Assembly: GCF_000281045.1 (NCBI RefSeq)
Contig: NW_008246114.1
Coordinates: 108,406 to 172,405 of the forward strand
DNA length: 64,000 nt
Origin: Saprolegnia diclina VS20
Lineage: Eukaryota; Oomycota; Saprolegniomycetes; Saprolegniales; Saprolegniaceae
Direction: 5' to 3'
In this document: positions 21,000 through 31,629 of the stretch, piece after piece
Layout: each line of letters begins with the position of its first letter
How positions within the stretch are numbered: the stretch's first letter is position 1
Position numbers and translations under genes: made by a program
The notes under the pieces: model-generated
What the model was told of the DNA's origin: nothing
Database searches by the model: none
What the model saw: the letters and a program-made list of their open reading frames with translations, nothing else

Positions 21000-23113
21000 C
21001 TACAAGACCCAGTTAATGATATTGGACGTAGACATTCGAGTGTACCGATACGTAACTCGGTCGTCGAAGTAGGCCGCAAGGGCAGTGAGGTGGATCTCCC
21101 GCTGCAGATTGACCAACGGTGAAGCCTCCTTGTCGTCTTGTGGCATACTGCTCGTCGTGTGGGCACGGTACCATGCATACAGCACGGCCTTGATACCGCC
21201 CACCCGGCTGCGAAACCTAGCGAACGCGGAAGGGTCGGAGTGCAGAAGGGCTAGGGTTACTGTGGCCGACGCTCGGCGAGCCGTAGACTGTCGCACAGGA
21301 GCGCGATCGTATCGGGGCCTTGTACACCTAGAGACTCGTCGATACTTCCGGGCTTTCATGCCTGAAGCAATGAGGGTACCAAGTTCGTTCTCAATTTCAT
21401 GGGAGGTAAACCAGCGCTCTAAGAGCGCCACCCCTCGCGCGGCATACGCGGAGCGGCCACTCTGTTGGGCCGCCAGTAGAAGCTGCGCTGCGCCCCGCAC
21501 AATCGACGAGAGCTGCAACTCGGGGGCCATGGATGGTGACAAGTTGTGGAGACTTGTCTCGGCCGCGTTGACGAGCTCGTGGCCTGTGTCATCGTTGTCG
21601 ACAGGTCCGTCGTGCAAGAGCTATAAGATCCTAAGTCAAACACCCCAGGCAGAGGAATGACGAAGGATACCGCGAGGTTTTTCGCGTCAAATGCATACAC
21701 GTCCGTCAAGACCTTTGCGTCGAGGTGCTGGAGCATCTGCCCAAGGGTCTTGGATCGTACACTCGCCAGAAGAGGCATGTACCCGCGTAATGGAGGTCGC
21801 CCGCGTCAGCTCGCGCTGGGTGCTACTCCCTACACCCATCTTTCAATCTTTCAACGCCAAAACGACAGGTATCGTTGCTACCGGGCTCTTCGAGGGACGG
21901 TGTTCCCGAATAAAGCCGCAGAACATAGCTGGACGACGGTACATTCGCGGAAGCGTCGCGCACCACATCTTGAGAGGTCCGGCGGCGCTCCCAATCGGTC
22001 CAGTCCCAGTCCCACCTACCATAGTCCATCAATACACAGGATACAGCAACGACGCACCAAGGGCCGGGCACAAGCAGGCGCACCAAAAGAGCTGCCTTAT
22101 CCCGTCGCCCATACCTACGGTACACGTATCGAGATGGTGTCCTCGACCGAGTCGATACCGCAGCGCGTCATCAAAGGTCGCACGTGCGTCATAACGAAAG
22201 CTCACTTGTGGCTCTTCCCACGGCGTCGGTGCAAAGTCGGAGGTAAACACCACGTCGTTCTCAGCGCGCAGCCGGTCCATCCACGTCACGACATACTTGT
22301 GGTCTAACGCGTCTTGTCGCGGGCACGCAGACAACGTGGCATGACATACCCGTCGACGCATAGTGCGTCAAGTCGTCGCGGAGCTCACGCCACCCGTCGG
22401 GTGTCAAAAAGCAATTCTGATCCCACGGCAAAATCCACGTGGCGCCCGCGCGCTGTCTACTTACGGTAAAACGATCAACCGAGAAATTGAGATATGGCGA
22501 ACCCGAGGGCCAAGACGTGGTTGCGCGCGGCGTTGATGCCCATCACGTAGAGGTTCTTGGCGTCGTACACGTCCGCCTCGATCTGCGTCATGTGCCACAT
22601 GTCGGCCACAGCGGCATGCACCATATCCTTGCCGTGCTCGGACGCGACGCGGAAGGGCGTCTCGGCGTACGTGGCAAGCTCGAACGGAAGCTCCGTGTAC
22701 CTAGTGGATAGATATTCCAATGGCGAATATTGGCTTGTGAAGTTAGTGAGTACGTGGCGTTGTACGATGTGAGCAGCTGCAGCAGCGCTTGCGCCACGTC
22801 GGCGTCGACGATGCGATTGAGAACCCAGTGCTTTTCCAGCGCCGGGTCCGATACTTCGTGGCGCAAGATGAATTCAATGTTTTGTAGCGTTCGGCGCGGA
22901 TCGTGTCTAGTAGTGTTGGCGTTAGCACCTTGTTTTTTGTACCTTGAAGAAAGGACTGTAGCACTACCGAGGGGGCAGCGCGTTCCCAACGACACGTCCG
23001 AGGTACACTGTGGGAGCGCCCTGCTATATCCCATGATTATCCTGGTATAGATAGGAGGTGTGTACCAAAGCTAGCACGCTACTTGCGAGCAGTGCGACGC
23101 AACGTCGCTGCAT
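21000..23113 (-). CDS. Secreted protein of unrecognised, conserved-looking family
   Basis: Thirteen exons on the minus strand (23113-23066, 23023-22968, 22906-22754, 22700-22503, 22456-22350, 22303-22159, 22114-22058, 22015-21882, 21829-21783, 21748-21671, 21620-21380, 21327-21261, 21216-21000), 515 aa. MQRRCVALLASSVLAL is a signal peptide. The mature part carries strings that look conserved: VYLGRVVGNALPPRH, EKHWVLNRIVDADV, NLYVMGINAARNHVLALG, ATWILPWDQNCFLTPDGW, and ALRYGRRDKAALLVRLLVPGPW. The C-terminal half is helical, with SIVRGAAQLLLAAQQSGR and AARGVALLERWF reminiscent of alpha-toroid polysaccharide lyases; that resemblance is weak. All junctions keep frame, but intron 9 (34 nt) is suspiciously short. 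Likely extracellular; activity unknown. Confidence 0.65.
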
Positions 23114-23427
23114 GACGATCGAAGAAATGTCAACTGAAAAATCGTGTTTGCGCGGGCGTTGAACTATCGAAGTTTAAAATCACACTATTTCCGTGTACTC
23201 CGATACCGACTCGACTAAAGCGCAGATAGGACTACCTATTTGTGTGTCATGCTGGCTCTTCAAGATGAACTCGATGCGCAGTTGATGTAGGTTGTTGGGA
23301 GGAGAATGAGCCCCTCCACGGCAAAGCGCTCTATGGTGCACAGGTCCACAGTATATAACAGTATTACGGAAGATAAAACAAACACTATTTAATCCAATGC
23401 AGTTGGAGTTTCGCCGAAGACGCGCCG

Positions 23428-24737
23428 ATGAACCTTCTGGCCGACGAGTTCGAGGTCATTGGTACGTCGTCGCGTGGCCGCTGGGTCTGACGCGCTGACT
23501 CTAGATCCGAATCCAGATATCTGGGCGCTCTTTCTGGTACGGTGCCAGAGACGCTACGTCGACGTCCGAGCGATGCTGCTGTAGGAGTACAATGCGCTCT
23601 TCTTTGACGACCTTCTCAACGGCTGCGAGATCAAGTGGAGCAAGCGCATGACATTGTGGTACGCATTTCATTATCTCACAATCTGGTACGATCCAGATTT
23701 CCAGCGCGGGGCTCTGCAGCTTTCAGCCCATGTCTGGTTTTTGCTCGATTCGCCTCAGGTCTGCGTCACGTCCTTTCTAGTTGCTACTAAATAGGATGCG
23801 GACGTTGGTAGTGAGCCGCTGCTCAAACTGCGGCCCCGAAGCGACCTTGTCAACACGCTTCTGGTAAGAGCTCAAGGCGGCCGTGCTCTCTCACGTCGCT
23901 TCGCATCTAGCACGAGATGATTCATGCGTTCATCTTCCTCAACAGCCCCGTGCGCGATCACGAAGGTAGACACTTGCTACAGATTCTGCGATTTCATTCC
24001 TTCAGCTAGACCACGGCCCGCAATTTCAGTATCACATGCACCGCATCAACGCGCTCGGTACTAACACGCATTAATCGTTTGATGTGCGACCGTGCGTAGC
24101 CCAAACCAAGATCACAGTCTACCACACGTTCAATGACGAAGTCGACTCGTACCGCGTTCATTGGTGGAAATGCGATGTACACTGTGACAAGTCATCTTCT
24201 GTGCTCGTTTCTACTTATGCGTGTCTAGGGTCCATGCCAACATTCGCCGCCGTACTTTGGTATTGTCAAACGAGCCATGAACCGCCCGCCAAGTGCCCGA
24301 GGTGCGTCCGTTCTTCTTTACCACCCAAAGATTGTTCATTGAAGTGACGTCCATAAAATAAGATCCGTGGTGGGCCGCCCATCAAGTACGATGACCCGAT
24401 AAGATCTGAGAACCAAACACTATCGCAAATGGCTCGGTAGAGCAAGTGTGGTGGTACCTTCACCAAGATCAAGGAGCCCGACAACTACAAGAAAAAAGGG
24501 AAGCGCGACAAGCCTGCTTCCGATACAGCGCAAAAGACGATTGGCTCATTTTTCAAAACCGATGTTGGCGATGTCAAGCCGTCCGCCGTGCCCGCCAAGC
24601 GCGCCCGTCCCACCGAACCACCTGCACCCAAGCAGCCTACAAGCGCGGTGCTGGCTTCGTTCTTTGACCCTGTCCCGATCAAGAAACCCCGCGTCGAGGC
24701 CAAATTCGAGACCATCGATTTGACGTTAAGCGACTGA
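23428..24737 (+). CDS. SPRTN: Spartan (SPRTN) DNA-protein crosslink metalloprotease
   Basis: Eleven short exons: 23428-23461, 23505-23536, 23585-23658, 23705-23758, 23812-23863, 23911-23965, 24010-24057, 24100-24176, 24229-24301, 24363-24385, 24441-24737; 272 aa. The SprT domain is complete: DPNPDIWALF, IKWSKRMTLCAG, SIRLSEPLLKLRPRSDLV, catalytic HEMIH (residues 83-87), a third zinc-ligand His in DHGPQF (about 102), then HWWKCDGPCQ, FGIVKRAMNRPPSARDPWW and KCGGTF of the zinc-binding subdomain. The tail has a textbook PCNA-binding PIP box, QKTIGSFF (205-212), and ends FETIDLTLSD, a SUMO-interaction-like mot. Spartan cleaves proteins crosslinked to DNA at replication forks in the nucleus. No UBZ4 ubiquitin-binding finger is present. 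Confidence 0.93.
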
Positions 24738-25410
24738 GCGCCAAGATCGAGAGCATCTCAAGTCTTGAATTCTGACACCTGACGTCGTCTGTCCTTCTTG
24801 TCAACAAGGAGTGCAGCGACGATAGGCTTGACCGCGATTGAAAGCTGTGCCGTGTGTCCCGTCACGAGAAATGATCTTTCTGCGAAGTGGACTCGAGTTT
24901 GTATGCTACAGCTACCTCGGGGTTGCGTGATGTTAATCACATGAGACTTACGGACTTCGCGAAGTGATGGTATCCATGCGCACTGCGGAGTACGCCATCG
25001 GTTGTTGATGATTTGACGCTCGATAAGCTGTTCGCACAGGGCGGTGTAAACGAGGTTGTCGAAGAGAGGAATAAGGAAGAGTAAATCCTTTGATGAGACA
25101 TTCAGCTACTTGCAAAGCAGAGCAGATCTTCCCGATGATGGGAAGGAATTATGTAAGTCCACTGGGGTCGACACGCTCGCGTCACTCAGTTGGCGTGGCA
25201 GTACCCACAGCCAAGTGGTTGAGCCCTCGTGGCGACCGTCTAAACTACATGGCAAGGATTGCAAATAGATAGGTGCTCCAAGCGAATGCAAGTCGGCACA
25301 CCGTCGACACATGCGAATATTGTACAAAACGAGACACTCGGGTTGTGTTTCTACTACCTGCGACTAACTATTCTGACGCGCTAAGACTGCCTCATAAATA
25401 CGTGGATGTT
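24738..25410. other. Intergenic, nothing recognised
   Basis: About 670 nt between the convergent SPRTN and coiled-coil genes; only short unsupported frames. Confidence 0.55.
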
Positions 25411-27754
25411 TCAATGTCGGACGCCGACTTGGAGCTCATCAACTTCTTCTTGCGGTTCTTCCGGTCCGGGCTTGTCGAGCCCTCCCTACGTGAGCGACGG
25501 GGTGAGTTGCCAATGGCAATATATCGATATTGGCGTTGAGGGCGCACATGATTTCGTTGATATTGTCCCATTTGTTGGATATGCGCATGTTGCCAACGGC
25601 TTCGGCGATACGGTGCTTTCGCACAAGCGACTCTACCTCCGATTTGAGAAGACGCTGGGAAATAAGGAGGTTACCGAGCGCAATTTTCTTCCGGGCGTCG
25701 ATGAGTGCTTGCTTCTTGACCTTGATCATGCGGCTGCGTTCGTCTTCCTCCGAGATGCGTATCAGCGTCTGAATGCGGTTAAATTCTTCGACTAGATATA
25801 CGGGTGTTGAAATTAGTTGTGATGCAAAAAATGACAATATCAGTGTACCTTTCTTGAGCCGCTCGACGTTGGCTTTCTTTTCTTCGAGCGTCAAGTCGCG
25901 CTCGACGGACTTGAGAGTTCGCTCCTTGCTGCGCTCCGTGTAGACCACATCAAGGTGGGTTTCCTACATATTGCATGGACGTGTGGATGAGCGCGCTGTC
26001 GATACGAATATATATTGTACGAGTTGATGCCGCTTCTTGACAATGGTCTCGACGCGCTCGTTTTGGTTGTTTCTCGCCGCTTCGACGCGCTGAAGCCGGA
26101 TGTCTTCCTCCTTGCGATTGCGTTCGGCGCGGTCCTTGAGCTCTACAAAGAACCATATTGAATATATATGTATCGAGAGCAATTGCAATATCGGTTGACC
26201 TTGCATTTCCTTTCGGTGCACTTCCATGGCCCGTGCGGCTGCGAGTTCTTGCTTTTGCTCAAATTCTTGTTTCTTCTTGAGCATGACATTTTGGTTTTGG
26301 TCCAAGGCGGCTTGAATGCGCGCGTTGGCCTTCTCTCGCCTACACAATATCGATAATATAAATATGTCCATATTTGTGCACGAAGGCACACCTGGCAGCC
26401 GCCTCTTGCCGTCGACGCTCATTGGCTTCGGCCATCTTTTTCTGCGCCAGCTCTTCGCGCTCAATGACCCGGCGCCGGCTCTCCATAATTTTATTTTCCT
26501 ACGCATATATGTCGTGAGCCACATAGATAATGTCGATATATAAGGTACTTGTTGCTGGAGGAGCTCTTCGGTTTGACGACGATGCAGCTCGGCCTTTTGC
26601 TTGCGGTCCATTTCTCGCTCGGCCATTTCCTAGGATTCATTGAATGCACAGGATGCAACCTATAGGTTGGCCCAAGATAACCGTACGCGCTGCCGTAGCT
26701 TTTCTTGGCGGCGCTCTTCTTCCAGCAGGACTTTTTCCTTTTCAGCTTCGCGTTTGGCGCGCTGACGGCGCGCCGCTGCTTCGGCATCCTGTGCAGATTG
26801 CAGTTGCAACATTGATATTGGTGCCGACAGCGCGCTACCTCGCTCTTCTTTTTCAATATTTCGCGCTCGTGCTTGGCCGCAACGAGGACGGCGCGGCGCT
26901 CCTTCTTTTCCTTTTCCCACTCGGCCTTGCGTTTGGCTTCCTGCGCGTCGCGCAGTGCATTTTGTTTTTGAATTTCGGCCATCCGCGACTCCATTTCAAT
27001 GATACTGGCGATCTCGCGTTCTTGCCTATATTGCATATTCATATCAGTATACACTGTGTTGTCCAATAGATAAGTGGAATATACCGAATCTTCATGGCTT
27101 GGAAGCGCTTCTCTTCCATTTCCATCATCGTCGAGTCGGTCACGACGATCTTCTCATTGGCCGGCGCGTTAAACACGTCAAACGGCGATATCAGTTTCTA
27201 CACAAGTTGTCATGTGAGAGCTTTCGAGCGGCAACCGCAATGCCAATATTGTTAATATTGGCATCGCCACGTCGCAAGGAGGCATTATAGGTACATGATT
27301 GTCGTTCGAGTCGTCGAACGGCTAAGAGACACACGACGCGATATGCATCATATCGACACAAACAACGAATGCAACTACACATCCGAGACAATACCTTCTT
27401 TGGACTCAGCTTGGCGAGAATCGGCGATCCCGTAAAGCCGGCATCGACCAGCTTTTGCTTTTCCCGGCGCAGCAGACCGATCTTGGTTTGCCGTCCTTCC
27501 TCAAAATGGGTAAAGCGAAGGTGGGCAGCCTCGCGCTCGACGTCGTCGTGCTTGTGCTTGTGGTGTAAGAAGTCTTCAATTACCCTAGGGTTAACGCATT
27601 TGCCGACCATGAATGATAGATATGCAGTGTAGTACCGCGGGATGATCTCGTCGGGTTCGATGCCCGTGCGAAGACATGCTTCGAGAGCGCGAGGGGTGTT
27701 GGGCCGGACGCCTTGAAGGATCGCATCCTCGAGGGACACGGCTTTCTTGGGCAT
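25411..27754 (-). CDS. Long coiled-coil protein with CCDC177-like N-terminus
   Basis: At least twelve short exons, from ATG at 27754 to TGA at 25411, roughly 580 aa. First exons on the minus strand: 27754-27636, 27584-27395, 27197-27085, then from 27025 onward. The N-terminus NTPRALEACLRTGIEPDEIIPRVIEDF recalls the SLEAC...LLPR segment of CCDC177. After about residue 60 the protein is nearly continuous charged coiled coil: EKQKLVDAG, MEMEEKRFQAMKIRQEREI, AKREAEKEKVLLEEERRQEK, EMAEREMDRKQKAEL, KDRAERNRKEEDIRLQ, VEEFNRIQTLIRISEEDERS. Proteins of this shape are common in cilia and centrosomes, but the role here is inference. The final junction appears to use a GC donor (25534) and acceptor ending at 25486. 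Confidence 0.72.
27242..27262. repeat. Intronic inverted repeat (9-bp arms, 3-nt loop)
   Basis: GCCAATATT, GTT, AATATTGGC: a perfect 9-bp inverted repeat inside the 197-nt second intron of the coiled-coil gene. Confidence 0.7.
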
Positions 27755-28435
27755 CGCGTTGTCGTCGGTTTGATCTTGGAAACTAGCGCCGTTTGTATTA
27801 TTAGGAAGCGATGGTATAATTAGCGCTGGCCAGTTGAAGACGACACCCTAAACTTAGCAATAGCTGCATGCTTGAGGCAACGCGCCATTGCCTCAAATCG
27901 ATAGCGATACGCCAAGGCAAGCTCGATGCTGGCGCCTTGCAGTGCTTAACCCGATATAGTTGCAGAGACAACATTCCGCAAGGTCGTGCGCCAGCAACGA
28001 TCGCCGAGTGCTCAACCACACAAAGCGTTGCAGTCAGTAAACCGCTCAGTTTTTGAGAGCGGCTACATCGTATGTGTCCATCGGTGTAGTCCGAAATCCA
28101 TTTTGCCGGTCCTTTCAACTGCATGCATGACCAAAGGCAATGAGAAAAAACACACAAAAAAAGTCGAAAGTCGTGCGCCAGCTAGGATCGAAGGGGTGGT
28201 CATCTGAACCATCTGGTATAGAGCTCACAAGTTTTCGCCAGACAGCTAGCAGCAACCCCACTCATCTCAGCCCATTCTGAGGCCGGAATTGCTGATCTAG
28301 CAATTCCATCTCGAATATCTAAAACGCTGTCTGTATCATACTACACTTTTTGGCAACGATACATGGTCACAAAAGCTGCTTGCGCCAAGCCGATCTCGCC
28401 AACTGATCTTTGCACGGGCCAATCGAGTCCCAAGT
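27755..28435. other. Intergenic
   Basis: Nothing recognised. A CCAATC box at about 28412 precedes an open stretch from 28436 (MFDGSVFRALWRCSA...) that looks coding for about 80 codons on the plus strand but ends without a family match. Confidence 0.45.
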
Positions 28436-28865
28436 ATGTTTGACGGGTCAGTGTTCCGGGCCCTCTGGCGCTGCTCTGCGCTCCGTCAGCCCATTGACGA
28501 TGCTGACACCGAGAAGAGCCTCCAGACCCTCAAAAACCTCACGCAGCCAACTGCCCTCGCGCAGAAGGAGCTGTGGACAGAACGGACCGAGGCAGCGATC
28601 GACTGCTTTTACACGTCAGAACAATCTTCCTGGATGCACAACCTCAACACCAACGTCACTTATAGTCGCATGCATGAACTAACTATTGTGGTTCGTGGAG
28701 GGAATTACGGTGGACCGTTGTTCGCTGCGTCGATCGCGAGCAACTGCTGGAGCTTTGCGACGCTTCGAGTATCGTCGTGGAGCTGCCGCGGCCGTCGAAC
28801 GTGCGTGTCGAGGTCGGTCGCGTTTTCCAATCGCGTTGCACGCTTCCAAACGACGTTTGGTGCCA

Positions 28866-29796
28866 TCATCGCCTCCGCAGCGCATCATACACGCGTCGCA
28901 AGTCGTCGTCCACAAGGTCGTCCGCCATCAGATCTCGACTGTCGGCGCTGTTGTGCGCGCCGAGCTGGCTAGGATGCTCCTGCACGAGCGCCTGGAGTGC
29001 CTCACAAAGACTGGTATACTCAAACTCAAACTCGATCCGCGTGCCGTCACGCAAAAAGTCGGCAAACGTGGCGCACTGCGCGCAGTGATCGACGGCGACG
29101 ACTAGGTCATCAATGGCAATCTCGCCCATCTCGGGCACGGCCGTTCTCAAAGTTGGCCAGACACTACGCGGCCACGTCCGAAAAGACACCGATGTCGTGT
29201 GGGAGCCGCTCCAACGCTTGGACAACGACCGCGTAAAGCACTTTGCAGTTGGCGTCCTGCGTCTCTAGCAGCGTCGCAGCCCACGCCGCACCTCGTGGGG
29301 CGCCGCAAGCGCGAGCTCGTGGAGGGCGCCGACGACACTCGTGACCGCCGCGACAAGGTCGTCGTCATTTCGCATGACGTCGTCGGTGGCGTTGAACACC
29401 GGCCCGATCGAAACAACGTAGCTGGCCACGAGCGCCTCCGGGGACGTTGGGTGCTGCAAGAGGCCAGCGATCGAGTCCGCGTGGTCGCTGACGAGGCGCA
29501 AAGCGTGGAGCAGCAGCGTCTCGTCGCAGTGGCCGAGCGTGGGCGTCGCGTCCAAGATATCGTGCACGTCGTCGGGACACATGCATGTGACCGTCGGCGC
29601 CACGGCAAGAATGTCGCTCACCGTATTTGAGATCGCGGCCACGTACAAGTGCCGACGGCTGGTGCAGAATGGCGGCAGCGACGCTCGACGACAGGCTGCG
29701 CAGCAGCAACGCCAACCCGCCGGTCTCCAGCACCTTGTCAAACGGGCGATCAAAGACGTAGCTGTCGACGACAACGAGAAGGCCGGTGGCAGGCAT
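28866..29796 (-). pseudogene. Broken HEAT-repeat-like gene (importin-like?)
   Basis: On the minus strand, coding-looking blocks follow each other in different frames. ATG at 29796 gives GLALLLRSLSSSVAAAILHQPS. A shifted frame then gives HLYVAAISNTVSDILAVAP and continues through RLVSDHADSIAGLLQHP and VVGALHELALAAPHE. Another frame gives TLLETQDANCKVLYAVVV and QALERLPHDIGVFSDVAA, and the last gives MGEIAIDDLVVAVDHCAQC to a stop at 28866. Paired amphipathic helices of this type are typical of HEAT/ARM solenoids such as karyopherins. At the first two frame changes no usable intron is seen, so single-base indels are the simplest explanation. The third change could be a short intron. Confidence 0.5.
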
Positions 29797-30117
29797 GCGT
29801 TAATCCAGTTGCCGTGTGGCATGTACATGCCAGAAATGAACTATGCGCAGGCATAGTAGTTTGAGGAGGGTTCTGATGAACTAGTAGTAAAAGAAGGAAG
29901 TGAAGAATGTGTTTGAAAATGAAGTTTGGAATTTGAAAAAGTAGTGTTTTGTGAAGGAGAAAGAGTAGTGTGTACGTAGCAGCACGTATCGAGAGACCAG
30001 TATGACAACGATGGTAGACGCGAATCAACGTCCTATATCTGTTGAACGATTTATCGCAAAACAAAAATGCAAATAGAGTTAGTCGGCAATTAGTCGTCGA
30101 AAAAAGGGGTCTAGTTC
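29797..30117. other. Intergenic, nothing recognised
   Basis: About 320 nt of AT-richer spacer downstream of NOB1. Confidence 0.5.
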
Positions 30118-31629
30118 TTAGTTGCCGCCGCGCTTCTTCTTGCCGCGGCGTTCACGGCCCTTTTGCGCATTCGGGTTCATACGGCCGTAGCCGATCGTGA
30201 TCGACGTCTGCTTCTCAACCTTGACGCCAAGATCGTGGGCGACGTGCTCGCCGAACGCGCTCTTCATGACCTTGGAGCTGGCCTTTTGGCGCTGGCCCCA
30301 AATACCGTGCATGAGCTGGTCTTCGCGGAGGAGGAGGTCGCCTTGCCGACCGCCCTTGGGCGCCGGGAGCGAAAACTTGGTGCCGCGCAATTTCTACGAA
30401 AAATATCAATGTATCGAGTGCACATTTTCAAATGAAGACACCATACCGTTGGGCGGTTGGCGCGCGTGTAGAGCGTGAGCTGCTCCGTCTCCTTGTCGAG
30501 CGAGCAAGCGACGCGCTCCAAGGTGGCGTTACCGCAGACAGGGCAAAACTGGCGCTCGAGCTCGGTCGTCGTCTTGAAACAAGCAACGCATTTGAGCACC
30601 CACTGCTTCACACGCTTGATGACCATGCCGTCCGTCGAGAGCAAGTGCAGACCCATCTGCAGCATGACGTTCTACAAGAGGCACTTGATCAACATCCCAA
30701 AATCCAGGAAATCCAGGAAATGCAGAAAAAATGCAGAAAAAGGCAGAAAATGCAGGAAAATCCAAATCAAATCCAAGGCGTACCTGCATCGAATAATCGG
30801 TCGTGATGCAGCCGACCTTCATGTTCTCGTCGACCTTTTCGACGGCAGTGCCTGTGCCAAAGGGCGACGTCGTAAACTGTGTCGCGTTCTCGCCGTTGAC
30901 CCAGTTCTTGCCGTCGTCGTCGTCGGCACCGACGTTGCTCTGCGCGGCAAAGCCCGCGCTCAGAATGCGCGACTTGACATCGGCGTGGCGGATCTCATCG
31001 CGGACCACCTGCTTTTCAACGATGGGGGCCGGCGGCGCCGCGACCTGGAGGTCTTCGGGGGCCACCTTGATGTGCTGGAAGCGGCACGACTCGCCGTTGC
31101 CGCAGCCGGCCTCCGAGTTGAAGTAGCGGCACGGCGCGTCAATCTTGGGCAACGGCGCGGCCTCGACCGCATTGTCGGTCAAGTCGTGGCTGAACGGGCA
31201 CTTGTCGCCGTTGCGGCAGCCCGACGCAAGCGAGAGGAACCGGCAGCGCACCTTGGAAGCGGGCACGGCAGCCTTGGTGCCCGTGACAACGGTCTCGGCG
31301 AGCTTGGGCTTGGTGCGAAGGTGCTCGACGCCGTTTGTCTCGCGCTCGAACATGTAGGTCAGCGCCATGATGCGCAGATCCGTGAGCGAGAGGAACTGAA
31401 AATCACCGGTTTGGCGCGCAAAGGCCGCGACGGCTGCGAGGTCCTTCTCGGACGGGTCGCGCGTCTGGAGCTCGACCGGCAGCCGCGCCACGAAGCGCCG
31501 GGCCTTGCTGTCCTTGATTTCGTTGAGGACGTCGTTGGTCGTCCAGAGGTTCTCGGCGACGTTGGTCAAGTCGGTCATCTTGATGAGCGCGCCGGCATCG
31601 ATCACGAGGTGCTGCAACTTGGCCGCCAT
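30118..31629 (-). CDS. NOB1: NOB1 rRNA-processing endonuclease with two CCCH fingers
   Basis: Three exons (31629-30784, 30671-30447, 30393-30118), 448 aa. The N-terminal PIN domain starts LQHLVIDAGALIK (catalytic Asp about 11) and includes DVLNEIKD (Glu about 37) and LSLTDLRIMALTY (Asp about 84). A NOB1 zinc ribbon follows at C310-x2-C313...C325-x2-C328 (LKCVACFKT, QFCPVCGN), then SLPAPKGGRQGDLLLREDQ and the basic C-terminus ending GRMNPNAQKG and KKKRGG, all typical. NOB1 makes the last cut at the 3' end of 18S rRNA in cytoplasmic pre-40S particles. Unusual: between PIN and ribbon sit two CCCH zinc fingers, at residues 129-148 and 167-186. A CCAATC box lies about 65 nt upstream. Confidence 0.94.
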
